Positions 55,475-63,185 of a stretch of DNA of 64,000 nt are shown piece after piece. Within the stretch, counting starts at the first letter, position 1, and the number at the start of each line of letters is the position of its first letter. Made by a program: the position numbers and the translations under genes. Source of the DNA: Antrihabitans stalagmiti (GTDB lineage: Bacteria; Actinomycetota; Actinomycetes; Mycobacteriales; Mycobacteriaceae); NCBI RefSeq assembly GCF_016482825.1, contig NZ_JAEMNV010000002.1:62001-126000 (forward strand), given 5' to 3'. The notes under the pieces were generated by a model. That model did no database searches. It had not been told where the DNA came from and saw only the letters and a program-made list of their open reading frames with translations.

Positions 55475-56452
55475 ATGGTTGTCGGAACAATTGCCGAACT
55501 GTGGCGCTACCCGGTCAAATCGATGGGCGGCGAGCAGTTGCCCGATGCGCACATCGACGACCGCGCACTTCGAGCCGACCGGCTATGGGCAGTGCGGGAC
55601 CTGGACCTCGGCGCCGTCACGACGGCACGTCGGTTGCCCGTGTTGCTCGGCTGCTCGGCCCGTTTCGTCGCCGAACCGCCTGCCGACGCGGGGCCGGGAA
55701 ACGTCGTCGACGTCGTGGTCACCTTTCCCGACGGCGTAACCGTCACTTCGACGGACAGCGAGCGGATGGACGCGAAGCTGAGCGAACTGACCCGCAAGAA
55801 CGTCTCGCTGGTATCGCTACCGCCGACCAGTGACAAAGGCGCCTACCGAGGAGTCCGCCCGAACAACGCCGACATCCGTCGGCAATTCGCAATCGAGGAC
55901 GCCGACGATCTTCCTGATCTGTCGATGTTTCCACTCCGAAAATTGGCCGAGCTCGCCCTGTTTGCCACTCCAATAGGCATTTTCGCCGATGCCTACCCGT
56001 TGCACGTACTCACCACCGCGAGCCTGGCGACGATGGCGGGACACGAGCCGAACGGCAACTTCGACACCCGACGATTCCGACCAAATGTCGTCATCGACAC
56101 CACCGCTGCCAACGGACTTGTCGAGCAGGGCTGGCTCGGCGGCATTCTTCGAGCGCCAGGTGCCGCGATACGCGTGGAAATCCCGACTGTGCGATGTTCG
56201 ATGCCGCTACGCGAGCAACAGCACTACGGACTCGATGCCGATCCCAGCGTTGTGCGAGCGGTATCCAGGCATGCCGACAGATGCTTGGGTGTCTACGCGG
56301 ACGTCGAGGAATCGGGTCGGCTGCGACAGGGCGACGCCGTGTCCTTCGAACCGCCTGCAGCACGAGGCGGCCTCGAATCGACGGTCGGACGACTGGCCGG
56401 GCGGCTCAAACGCAACGCGCTACGCGCCGGAAATCGCGTGCTGCCCGGGTAG
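55475..56452 (+). CDS. MOSC domain protein
   Basis: The 325-residue protein starts MVVGTIAELWRYPVKSMGGE, the MOSC N-terminal beta-barrel signature. The MOSC domain (about 135-300) includes PLHVLTTASLATM and NFDTRRFRPNVVIDT, and a conserved cysteine in VRCSMPLREQ, like the molybdenum-ligating Cys of the mARC/YcbX reductases. It probably binds molybdenum cofactor and reduces N-hydroxylated compounds. The cofactor genes at 29-33 kb would supply it. Its stop lies one base from that of the convergent small gene at 56454. Confidence 0.88.
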   Translation: MVVGTIAELWRYPVKSMGGEQLPDAHIDDRALRADRLWAVRDLDLGAVTTARRLPVLLGCSARFVAEPPADAGPGNVVDVVVTFPDGVTVTSTDSERMDAKLSELTRKNVSLVSLPPTSDKGAYRGVRPNNADIRRQFAIEDADDLPDLSMFPLRKLAELALFATPIGIFADAYPLHVLTTASLATMAGHEPNGNFDTRRFRPNVVIDTTAANGLVEQGWLGGILRAPGAAIRVEIPTVRCSMPLREQQHYGLDADPSVVRAVSRHADRCLGVYADVEESGRLRQGDAVSFEPPAARGGLESTVGRLAGRLKRNALRAGNRVLPG

Positions 56453-56453
56453 T

Positions 56454-56801
56454 TCAGGCCTCGAGCCGTGCCCGGATGACGGCAAGCCTCTCCTGCAGTT
56501 CCGCCTCGTTGATAATTCCTCGCTCGACAAGCGAATGTGCAAGCGCGACAAGCTGATTCTCCGGATAGGGCAGGTCAGCGTAGACCGTCGCCGACAGCGC
56601 ATCTTCCTCGTCGCGTCTGTCCTTGAAGTTCGGAGTATCGGCTTCACAATTCGAGCGGTCGAGCGCGTCGCAGATCCCGTCGAGACTGGTTTTCCACGGC
56701 GGCACGGGGTTGGTCACGCCGTACTTGGCTGCCATCCGTGGCCAGACCTGGTTGCGTTCCACGATCGCCTGCAGGGGCGCGATGTCGTGTGGCGTACTCA
56801 C
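56454..56801 (-). CDS. Nitrile hydratase/thiocyanate hydrolase small accessory protein
   Basis: This 115-residue protein (GTG at 56801, GGAGGGA upstream) lies 14 bp after the thiocyanate-hydrolase-like gamma gene. A VPPWKTSLDGICDALDR segment and the ending YPENQLVALAHSLVERGIIN resemble nitrile hydratase activators and the N-terminal part of beta subunits. Such proteins insert metal into the catalytic subunit. It is most probably the maturation chaperone of this cluster, comparable to P15K of thiocyanate hydrolase; a structural subunit role is the alternative. Confidence 0.75.
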   Translation of the reverse strand: MSTPHDIAPLQAIVERNQVWPRMAAKYGVTNPVPPWKTSLDGICDALDRSNCEADTPNFKDRRDEEDALSATVYADLPYPENQLVALAHSLVERGIINEAELQERLAVIRARLEA

Positions 56802-56815
56802 GTGATCTCCCTCCA

Positions 56816-57523
56816 TCAAGGGATGGGATGGATGGCCGGACGGGTGTAGGTGATCACGTTGGTCGTCACACCTGCTTTCGGCAGCGCAACGCCGATCAGG
56901 CAGTCGCGGGTGACGATCTCGGCGAGCTGACTTTCGTCCCAGCCGTCGGTACCCTCCGGACGCATCGGCATCACCATAAATCTGTGCTTCTGATTCGAAT
57001 CCTGCACCCGCACAGCAACACCCTCGGGCAGTACCAAGCCGAATTCGGAAAGAACCTGACGCGGCCAGCGAACCAGACGCCGCCGATAGTTCGGTGTGCG
57101 ATACCACTCCGGCGAATTGCCGAGGATCGGTCGCGGGTAACACGAGCACAACGCACACACGATCACGTTGTGGACGTCAGGTGTGTCCTCGAGGATCGAG
57201 AAGGCGGTGAAATCGCTCGGGGTGCCGAAACCAGTCGGCTCCAGCCAATCCACACCGACCTCTTTGCTCGCGGTCATCGGTTCGCGCAGCGCCAAGGCCT
57301 TGAAGTCGGGATCGACCCAGGCCCGGGCAACGAGGTTCGCAGCCGGAGTGGGTCCGATCTGTTCGGCGAATTCGGTGAAGCGCCGATGTTCCTCGGCCGT
57401 GAAGATGCCCTTTTCGATGCACAGTTCACGCAGCGCGATCTCCAGCACTTCGAAGTCGGTGATCTCGTCGACCATCGGAGCGACAGTGCGAGTGTGGTCA
57501 TGGTCGTGATCGTGGCCGGACAT
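56816..57523 (-). CDS. scnC: Thiocyanate-hydrolase-like gamma subunit (nitrile hydratase alpha superfamily)
   Basis: The 235-residue catalytic subunit starts with a His/Asp run (SGHDHDHDH) and the metal-binding motif VCALCSCYP with Cys 123, 126 and 128, the claw that holds non-corrin cobalt. PRPILGNSPEWYRTPNYRRR, the RRLVRWPRQVLSEFGL stretch and DSNQKHRFMVMPMRPEGTDG closely match thiocyanate hydrolase gamma of Thiobacillus as I remember it, more than ordinary nitrile hydratase alpha. Ala 124 replaces the usual Thr. Substrate could be thiocyanate or a nitrile. The ATG at 57523 is preceded by AAAGGGA. It lies 34 bp after the fused beta-alpha gene. Confidence 0.88.
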   Translation of the reverse strand: MSGHDHDHDHTRTVAPMVDEITDFEVLEIALRELCIEKGIFTAEEHRRFTEFAEQIGPTPAANLVARAWVDPDFKALALREPMTASKEVGVDWLEPTGFGTPSDFTAFSILEDTPDVHNVIVCALCSCYPRPILGNSPEWYRTPNYRRRLVRWPRQVLSEFGLVLPEGVAVRVQDSNQKHRFMVMPMRPEGTDGWDESQLAEIVTRDCLIGVALPKAGVTTNVITYTRPAIHPIP

Positions 57524-57557
57524 GAAATCCCTTTCTGGAGAAGGCAATCGGTGCGGA

Positions 57558-58400
57558 CTAGGTCGCCGGAACGAGCCAGCGTTCGGGGATCTCGGTACGC
57601 AGGACGTCGTTGTCGGGTCCGGTGTAGTCGTCCCACAGGGTCGCCATATCGAACTTGACGACGTAGAACCACTCGGGTTTGGCGTCCTGGCGGTCCCACG
57701 TCTCGTCCTCGGGAGCTGGACTCTCGTAGGCGAGTGCGGCAATCTCCCCCACCGCACCGCGCACGTATTCCGGTGTGCGCGTGTAGAAAAGGGCAGGCAA
57801 TTCACGTACCAGCACCGGATCGCCGACCTTGAATCGCGCTTCGCCGGCTTTGCCCGCGAAAATCTGCGGGTCACCCTTGCCGACCGCATGGATGTGATGG
57901 GTATTGCGCTTGACCGCAGAACCGTCGCCCTCGCTCTTGGGCTTAGCCTCGAGCGTCTTTCCCTCCTCCATGCCACCCTCGTAGCGTGCCTGGACCTCGA
58001 GCATTCGTTCGCTCAGTTCGGTGAGTCCGATGTACTGCTTCTCGGCAAGCACTCGCGCGACGGCGAGCAGCCAGCGCCCGTAGTAGGGAAGGCCGAGGTA
58101 CATCGCCCGTCCGAGGTCGACGTTGCCGATCCGACGGCGCTCCTCCGACAGCCAGATCCCGCGCCACGCAAGCACTTCGCAGATCACGTACGTGTTGTGT
58201 TCCCAGATCTCGTACTGCTTGTTCTCGTAGCGCATCGGAGCGTCGGGTTCGCCGCCCACATCGTGGTCGGTCTTCAGATAGGCCCAGATGCGCTTGTGAT
58301 CGAGGAGATCCGGAGTCGGCGCATTCGGCAACTCGGGATAAGAAGACTTGAGCCGGGCTACGAGATCCAAGGCTGCTGCGCGTTCTTCCGCCGTACTCAT
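57558..58400 (-). CDS. Fused thiocyanate-hydrolase-like beta and alpha subunits
   Basis: This is a 280-residue protein. Residues ~38-150 match the beta subunit of thiocyanate hydrolase (TDHDVGGEPDAPMRYENKQY, EVLAWRGIWLSEERRR, LGLPYYGRWLLAVARV). Residues ~170-280 match the alpha subunit, an SH3-like barrel (GKGDPQIFAGKAGEARFKVG, LFYTRTPEYVRGAVGE, LRTEIPERWLVPA). In Thiobacillus these are two proteins; together they equal nitrile hydratase beta. A charged linker (EEGKTLEAKPKSEGDGSAVK) joins them. ATG 58400 leads the three-gene cluster. Confidence 0.85.
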   Translation of the reverse strand: MSTAEERAAALDLVARLKSSYPELPNAPTPDLLDHKRIWAYLKTDHDVGGEPDAPMRYENKQYEIWEHNTYVICEVLAWRGIWLSEERRRIGNVDLGRAMYLGLPYYGRWLLAVARVLAEKQYIGLTELSERMLEVQARYEGGMEEGKTLEAKPKSEGDGSAVKRNTHHIHAVGKGDPQIFAGKAGEARFKVGDPVLVRELPALFYTRTPEYVRGAVGEIAALAYESPAPEDETWDRQDAKPEWFYVVKFDMATLWDDYTGPDNDVLRTEIPERWLVPAT

Positions 58401-58508
58401 GGCGGCTCCCTTCGACACGGGAACTAACTTGACGTCGCAATCAAATGTAGATCTTGAACGCCGTCGCCGGACGGTTTCGTGCAATTCGTCCCGTTCGAAT
58501 TTGCACGG

Positions 58509-58583
58509 TAGGCGGCTCCGCCGCTCGTGAGTCTTTTCGGCGCTCCCGCCCGCCGAAAAGACTCACGAGCACGGAGTGCCCTA
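58509..58583. repeat. 75-bp palindromic element, copy 4
   Basis: It starts TAGGCGGCTCCGCCGC and ends CCTA, with a perfect 17-bp stem CTCGTGAGTCTTTTCGG (58524-58540 with 58553-58569). Unlike the others, it lies between divergent genes, upstream of both the fused subunit gene and the CYTH gene, so it is not simply a terminator here. Confidence 0.92.
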
Positions 58584-58619
58584 CGGCATACCGATCGCCC
58601 CACGTACTACGGTCTGGCT

Positions 58620-59243
58620 ATGTCTGACACAGGTTTCGGCGACTTCGAGTTCGAGCGCAAGTTCTTCGTACACGAACTCCCGAGTTCGGCGGCCGCCGAC
58701 CCAACTCCCGCGTTGATCGTGCAGGCCTACCTGTTCGCGGCGGACGGCTATGCGGTTCGCGTCAGAGTGCAGGGCCCCGCACCGGCCGAGCTACCGGAGA
58801 CTACCGGCGACCTCGTCGACGCGCTAGGAGAAACGGCATTCGGAACCATGGCCGCGAAAGGACCTGCCATCGGTGGCACACGGTACGAAGCCGAACGCGA
58901 ACTCGACGGACTCGTCGCCGGACAAATCGTGCGCCGCGCCGAGCACGTCATCGCGAAGGTTCGATACTCGCTGTGGATCGACGAGGACGGCTGGATCCTC
59001 GATCGGTTCCTCGGTACCAACGCGCCGCTCGTCGTCGCCGAGGTCGAACGCAGCGGACCCGTCGTCGACCTGCAGATTCCTGCGTTCTGCGCGACCGAGA
59101 TATCCGAGGACGAACGATTCAAGAACGAGCGCCTCGCCTACCAGCCCTACGGCGAATGGGCCGAGGCGTACCGCCGAGAGCTCGCGCTCGTAGGACCCAA
59201 ATTCGTCCACTCGCTCGGCGAGAATCGCCTCAGCGAAAGTTGA
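58620..59243 (+). CDS. CYTH-like domain protein
   Basis: The gene encodes 207 residues from ATG 58620. FEFERKFFVHELP at residues 7-19 carries the ExExK motif of the CYTH/triphosphate-tunnel superfamily. AYLFAADGYAVRVR fits the next strands, RYEAERELDG and KVRYSLWIDEDGWILDRFLG the following ones, and VVAEVERSG the last acid pair. Such proteins bind triphosphates with metal ions, and include inorganic triphosphatases. It is separated from the nitrile hydratase beta gene by 66 bp and lies between the two hydratase clusters. A direct role in them is not evident. Confidence 0.85.
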   Translation: MSDTGFGDFEFERKFFVHELPSSAAADPTPALIVQAYLFAADGYAVRVRVQGPAPAELPETTGDLVDALGETAFGTMAAKGPAIGGTRYEAERELDGLVAGQIVRRAEHVIAKVRYSLWIDEDGWILDRFLGTNAPLVVAEVERSGPVVDLQIPAFCATEISEDERFKNERLAYQPYGEWAEAYRRELALVGPKFVHSLGENRLSES

Positions 59244-59309
59244 CATGACGGCGGCTCTGCGGCCGCTGAATCACCCGCCGGTCGCGTCCGGACGGAATAC
59301 AGTGTGACG

Positions 59310-59990
59310 ATGCCCGAGATCCACGATCTCGGCGGTCGCGCCGAACACTTCGGACCTGTTCCCCACGATGCCGACGAGCAGCCGTTCCACCAGCGATGGG
59401 AGGAGCGGGTCTTCGGCATCGTGTCGATTCACTTGACGGCACAGCGCAAGACCGTCGACGAGTTCCGATCCGACATGGAGCAACTCCCACGCGAGCAGTA
59501 TCTGCCGTCCTACTTCGGGCGTTGGCTCGCCGCATTGGAGAACGGCCTCGTCCGCGACAAACACCTGAGAGCCGGGGAGATCGACGCACGTGTGCGTAAT
59601 CCGCCAGTCGACGTCGACCGCCCTGGCACCGCGCTCCTCGACCCGCCCCACCGTGCCCGCGTGGATCCGCATGTACGTTCTCCCCGCCCGTTCGCCGCAG
59701 CACCACTGAGTCGACACAAACCGGAATTCGCTGTCGGTGCCGCGGTTCGGGTCCGCGCGCGACGCGACGGGCATACGCGTCAGCCCGGCTACGTGACGGG
59801 CAAGGTCGGCGTCGTCGTCGCTCATTTCGGTTCCGCCGCGTTCCCCGATGCTCGGGCGGTCGGCCGACGCGAGCGGGCACAACATTTGTACACAGTCGAG
59901 TTCACCGGGCGAGAAATCTGGGGTGAGGCTGCCGAAGCGGATACAAGCGTGCTCATCGAGCTCTACGAGCCGTATCTGGAGGACGCGTGA
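59310..59990 (+). CDS. nthB: Nitrile hydratase beta subunit
   Basis: The gene encodes 226 residues from ATG 59310 ([17 protein letters not shown]), which matches the classic beta-subunit start; a GTG two codons upstream is possible. The helical N-terminal half contains [20 protein letters not shown] and [18 protein letters not shown]. The C-terminal SH3-like half includes [40 protein letters not shown] and [15 protein letters not shown]. It pairs with the alpha subunit to hydrate nitriles to amides. The stop overlaps the alpha start (GTGA). Confidence 0.92.
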   Translation: MPEIHDLGGRAEHFGPVPHDADEQPFHQRWEERVFGIVSIHLTAQRKTVDEFRSDMEQLPREQYLPSYFGRWLAALENGLVRDKHLRAGEIDARVRNPPVDVDRPGTALLDPPHRARVDPHVRSPRPFAAAPLSRHKPEFAVGAAVRVRARRDGHTRQPGYVTGKVGVVVAHFGSAAFPDARAVGRRERAQHLYTVEFTGREIWGEAAEADTSVLIELYEPYLEDA

Positions 59991-60577
59991 GCACCGACGA
60001 CGCCCACATCACCGCCCGCGTAGAGGCGTTGGAAGAACTGCTCGCCGAGAAAGGTCTACTCGACAGAGCGGCGGTCGATCGAGTGATCGATCATTTCACG
60101 GTCAACTACGGACCACTCAACGGTGCGAAGGTCGTCGCGCGTGCCTGGATCGACGACGAGTATCGAAAACGACTCTTGGCCAACGGAACCAAAGCGATCG
60201 CCGAGCTCGGCTTCGGCGGTCCCGAAGCTGCGCATCTGACGGTCGTCGAGAACACGTCGTCGGTCCACAACGTCGTTGTGTGCACGCTGTGTTCCTGCTA
60301 TCCGTGGGCTGTGCTCGGGCTGCCGCCAGGCTGGTACAAATCGGCGGAGTACCGATCTCGTATGGTCGCTACGCCGCGTGCAGTTCTCACCGAGATGGGT
60401 CTCGCGGTATCTGCCGATGTTGCAGTGCGCGTGTGGGACAGCAGCGCCGAGACGCGTTATCTTGTCCTCCCGATGCGCCCGTCGGGCACCGGCGACATGA
60501 CGGAAGGCGAACTGGCAGAGCTGGTTACCCGCGATTCGATGATCGGCGTTGCAGTCGCGCACGACCCTGGCCGATGA
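59987..60577 (+). CDS. nthA: Nitrile hydratase alpha subunit, cobalt type
   Basis: This is a 196-residue catalytic subunit. The metal claw [10 protein letters not shown] has Cys 99, 102 and 104; Thr after the first Cys and Tyr after the last mark the cobalt type (iron types have CSLCSCT). [20 protein letters not shown] and [20 protein letters not shown] fit the family. The gene order beta-alpha-activator is the usual cobalt-type order. GTG 59987 overlaps the beta stop and the stop overlaps the activator start (ATGA). Confidence 0.95.
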   Translation: MSTDDAHITARVEALEELLAEKGLLDRAAVDRVIDHFTVNYGPLNGAKVVARAWIDDEYRKRLLANGTKAIAELGFGGPEAAHLTVVENTSSVHNVVVCTLCSCYPWAVLGLPPGWYKSAEYRSRMVATPRAVLTEMGLAVSADVAVRVWDSSAETRYLVLPMRPSGTGDMTEGELAELVTRDSMIGVAVAHDPGR

Positions 60578-60894
60578 ACGGTGCGATCCCTGTCGACGTG
60601 ACGGGTCCGGCGGCACCGCCACGATCGAACGGCGAACTCGTTTTCGATGCTCCGTGGCAGCAGCGCGCGTTCGGCGTTGTGCTTGCGTTGACAGAGTCGA
60701 GAACGATCCAATGGTCGCGCTTTCGCGATGGACTGATCACCCGCATCGCGGAATCTCCCGACCGGCCGTACTGGCGATCATGGGCGGTGGCACTGGAGGA
60801 CGCCCTGGCCGCGGCGGACCTGCTGCGGGTCGGCATCATCGATGAGCGTCAATCCGCGCTGGTCAGCGACCACCCCGACCACAACCACGGTTAG
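60574..60894 (+). CDS. Nitrile hydratase accessory (activator) protein
   Basis: The gene encodes 106 residues from ATG 60574, overlapping the alpha stop. It contains [20 protein letters not shown] and [19 protein letters not shown], the activator/P14K pattern that resembles the N-terminal half of the beta subunit. It should help load cobalt into the alpha subunit. It is the third gene of the nthB-nthA-activator operon. A 125-bp gap follows. Confidence 0.9.
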   Translation: MNGAIPVDVTGPAAPPRSNGELVFDAPWQQRAFGVVLALTESRTIQWSRFRDGLITRIAESPDRPYWRSWAVALEDALAAADLLRVGIIDERQSALVSDHPDHNHG

Positions 60895-61019
60895 CCACAT
60901 CACACCCCCTGCCTGATGTGACGAACACAACATTCATTCGGGGAAGACCTGGCCACCCGCGGGCGTTAACAATTGCAAGCAGTTGTTGCAACGACGCGCG
61001 ACTTCGCGGAGGAGCCCAG

Positions 61020-61253
61020 ATGATGATCCCCACGCTGACCGAATTGACACGACACCGTGCGCAGTCGAAGCGAGAGCGTTCTCGCCGACGAGCCGAGGCC
61101 ATGCTGCGGCACCCATCCGCTGGACTCGCCGTAGCGCACGCGCCCGAGCTCGAAGTCGCTGAGGGATTGTTGCAACGCCAACTCGTCGAGGGAGAGATCG
61201 ATCCGAGCCTCTACCGCGCCGAAATGCGTCGGTTGGCCCTCCTCGCCAGGTAA
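61020..61253 (+). CDS. Small unknown actinobacterial protein
   Basis: The gene encodes 77 residues from ATG 61020, with GGAGGAG six bases upstream. It is highly basic in the middle (HRAQSKRERSRRRAEAMLRH), followed by a helical C-terminus (LQRQLVEGEIDPSLYRAEMR). No family recognised. An in-frame ATG at 60918 has no ribosome-binding site. A hairpin follows 36 bp after the stop. Confidence 0.65.
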   Translation: MMIPTLTELTRHRAQSKRERSRRRAEAMLRHPSAGLAVAHAPELEVAEGLLQRQLVEGEIDPSLYRAEMRRLALLAR

Positions 61254-61288
61254 ACCCCGGACCCGCCATACCTAAACCCTGCATTCAC

Positions 61289-61329
61289 AAGAAAGCCGTT
61301 GAACCTCAATGAGATTCAACGGCCTTCTT
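61289..61329 (-). terminator. Terminator of tRNA-Ala
   Basis: The 15-bp arms AAGAAAGCCGTTGAA and its near complement (14 of 15) lie just beyond the tRNA 3' end on the minus strand, with a U-rich 3' side (GGCTTTCTTGTG). It may also act for the small gene on the plus strand. Confidence 0.75.
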
Positions 61330-61332
61330 CTG

Positions 61333-61405
61333 TGGAGCTAAGGGGACTCGAACCCCTGACCCCCACACTGCCAGTGTGGTGCGCTACCAGCTGCGCCATA
61401 GCCCC
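61333..61405 (-). tRNA. tRNA-Ala(GGC)
   Basis: On the minus strand the 73-base sequence folds as a standard cloverleaf: acceptor GGGGCTA with TAGCTCC, D arm GCGC...GCGC, anticodon stem CCACA/TGTGG with loop CTGGCAG (anticodon GGC), and T arm AGGGG TTCGAGT CCCCT. The CCA is not encoded. It reads GCC alanine codons. Confidence 0.97.
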
Positions 61406-61502
61406 GTGCTTCACGATCGGTTGCCTGACCGCTCGACCGAAGTTACACCATCGGCACTTCGGTCAACAAATCCCGAGCTGGACCCTCGTCACTGTGCACC
61501 CG

Positions 61503-61544
61503 TTCGGGTCGGTGTGCGCTCAGCTGAGTGCACGCCGACCCGAA
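61503..61544. repeat. Palindromic repeat, GGGTCGGTGTGC family, copy 3
   Basis: Arms of 21 bp (TTCGGGTCGGTGTGCGCTCAG and its complement, 19 of 21) meet at a CAGCTG centre with no loop. It lies between the tRNA and the end of the DsbA-like gene. Same core as at 14289 and 53848. Confidence 0.8.
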
Positions 61545-61588
61545 ACGGTGCTGCCTGATACGTCGAGCAGCCGAGCCATCTCCTGTGA

Positions 61589-62338
61589 TCAGCCCAGCTT
61601 CTCGATCCAGTCGGCCTTCGCGGTGTCGACGATCTTGCCGTCGAGCAGAGCAGTCGGTGTGACCTTGGCTCCGGCCGCCGCCATCACCTCACGGCTTCGA
61701 TTGGCGCCGTCGGCAGCTTCCTGTGCCTTCGCTCCGCTCGCAACGCACTGCACGCCGGCGTCCGCGATCCCAGCGTCTTTCGCGAGCTGAGCGAGCTGCT
61801 CATTGGAGAGGTCGGTCTTGCCCTTCTCTTCGGGCTTGTTCTCGTCTGCGTAAAGCGCGACATGGAACTTGTTGTACGCGATCGCATTTCCAGTTTCAGC
61901 GACGCACCGGGTGGCGGCTGCTGCGCGGGTGGAGTAGTCGCCACTCGCTGACAGCTGATTGAGCCCGTCGAGCATGTGGTATCGAATCGCCAGCTTGCCG
62001 TCGTCGATCGCTTGGGCCATTTCCTGACCGAAGAGGTGCTCGAATTGCTGGCAACCGGGGCACATCGCGTCTTCGAACAGATCGACCGTGACAGCAGCGT
62101 CGGGACGTCCGAGACGCACTGCACCCTGGTCTTGGATCTGGACCTGCACCGCGGCATTGTTGACGGTGCCGTAGCCCTCGTTGCGCGGCTTGTCGCGATT
62201 GTTCTGCCAGATCACGCCGCCGATCACGACAATCGCGATCACGACGAGCGCGATGCCGCCGAGAATGTAGGTCGGCGCGCTCGACGTCGGTTTCGGCGTG
62301 TACTTCGAGCTGGCTTTAGCCTTCGGCTTGGCGTTCAC
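61589..62338 (-). CDS. Membrane-anchored DsbA-like thioredoxin-fold protein
   Basis: The gene encodes 249 residues from GTG 62338 (GAAGGAC upstream). A basic N-terminal stretch (KPKAKASSKYTPKPTSS) precedes one helix, YILGGIALVVIAIVVIGGVI (about 24-43), so the body lies outside the membrane. The redox motif CPGC (93-96) sits in DLFEDAMCPGCQQFEHLFGQ, as in actinobacterial DsbA-like oxidoreductases that form or shuffle disulfides in exported proteins. VTPTALLDGKIVD supplies the cis-Pro loop. Confidence 0.9.
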   Translation of the reverse strand: MNAKPKAKASSKYTPKPTSSAPTYILGGIALVVIAIVVIGGVIWQNNRDKPRNEGYGTVNNAAVQVQIQDQGAVRLGRPDAAVTVDLFEDAMCPGCQQFEHLFGQEMAQAIDDGKLAIRYHMLDGLNQLSASGDYSTRAAAATRCVAETGNAIAYNKFHVALYADENKPEEKGKTDLSNEQLAQLAKDAGIADAGVQCVASGAKAQEAADGANRSREVMAAAGAKVTPTALLDGKIVDTAKADWIEKLG

Positions 62339-62453
62339 CGGAAGTCCTTCACTTTCTCTCTTCTGCACATCAACGTCCGCCCTACTCTGCCATTTCGGTC
62401 TGAGCCGGCACTGAGAATCCCCATCGAGAAGGTTGCGCGTAGATTCAGCGCCT

Positions 62454-63185
62454 GTGACCGACGCCCCGTCCGCAGACGATTCGTTACCGCACGAGTTCGA
62501 CCACAAGCATTCCGACGTCTCAGGTGGGTGGCTGCGCGCCGCTACGTTCGGCGCGATGGACGGCCTTGTCAGCAACACTTCGCTCATTGCCGGTATCGGC
62601 GGCGCGGGCGTGGCCTCGCACACCATCGTGCTCGGCGGCGTTGCGGGTTTGGTATCGGGCGCGTTCTCGATGGCGCTCGGTGAATACACCTCAGTCACAA
62701 CGCAGAACGAGCAACTCGACGCGGAGGTGTCGGTCGAGAAGAACGCATTGCGCAGGCACCCCGATGCCGAGCTCGCCGAATTGGTCGACATGTTCGTCGG
62801 GATGGGCATGAGCGAGGACACCGCTCGTTCGGCGGCCGCAGAAGTGCACGCCGACCCCGAACGAGCGCTCGATATCCACGTCAGTCAAGAACTCGGCTTG
62901 GATCCGAGCGACAAACCGTCACCGTTGGTCGCAGCGGGATCGTCGTTCGCGATGTTTTCGATCGGCGCGGTGTTTCCGCTACTCCCCTATTTGCTCGGCT
63001 TCGCCTCGCTCACAGCGGGACTCGTTGTCGGCGGCATAGGCCTGATACTCGCAGGCGCACTCGCTGCGCGCTTCACCGCACAGTCGACGATACGAGGGGC
63101 GTTGCGGCAGTTGCTGTTCGGCGCAATCGCCATCGGCGCAACCTACGCTATCGGCTCACTTATCGGAATCGGCATCCCCGGCTGA
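62454..63185 (+). CDS. VIT1/CCC1 family metal transporter
   Basis: The gene encodes 243 residues from GTG 62454; a TTG seven codons earlier is possible. The first helix motif ATFGAMDGLVSNTSLIAGIG is the family hallmark, followed by GVAGLVSGAFSMALGEYTSV with the metal-binding region, a cytoplasmic helical domain rich in Glu (about 80-145), and three C-terminal helices. Iron or manganese transport is expected. It is convergent with the MFS gene, overlapping it by 30 bp. Confidence 0.92.
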   Translation: MTDAPSADDSLPHEFDHKHSDVSGGWLRAATFGAMDGLVSNTSLIAGIGGAGVASHTIVLGGVAGLVSGAFSMALGEYTSVTTQNEQLDAEVSVEKNALRRHPDAELAELVDMFVGMGMSEDTARSAAAEVHADPERALDIHVSQELGLDPSDKPSPLVAAGSSFAMFSIGAVFPLLPYLLGFASLTAGLVVGGIGLILAGALAARFTAQSTIRGALRQLLFGAIAIGATYAIGSLIGIGIPG

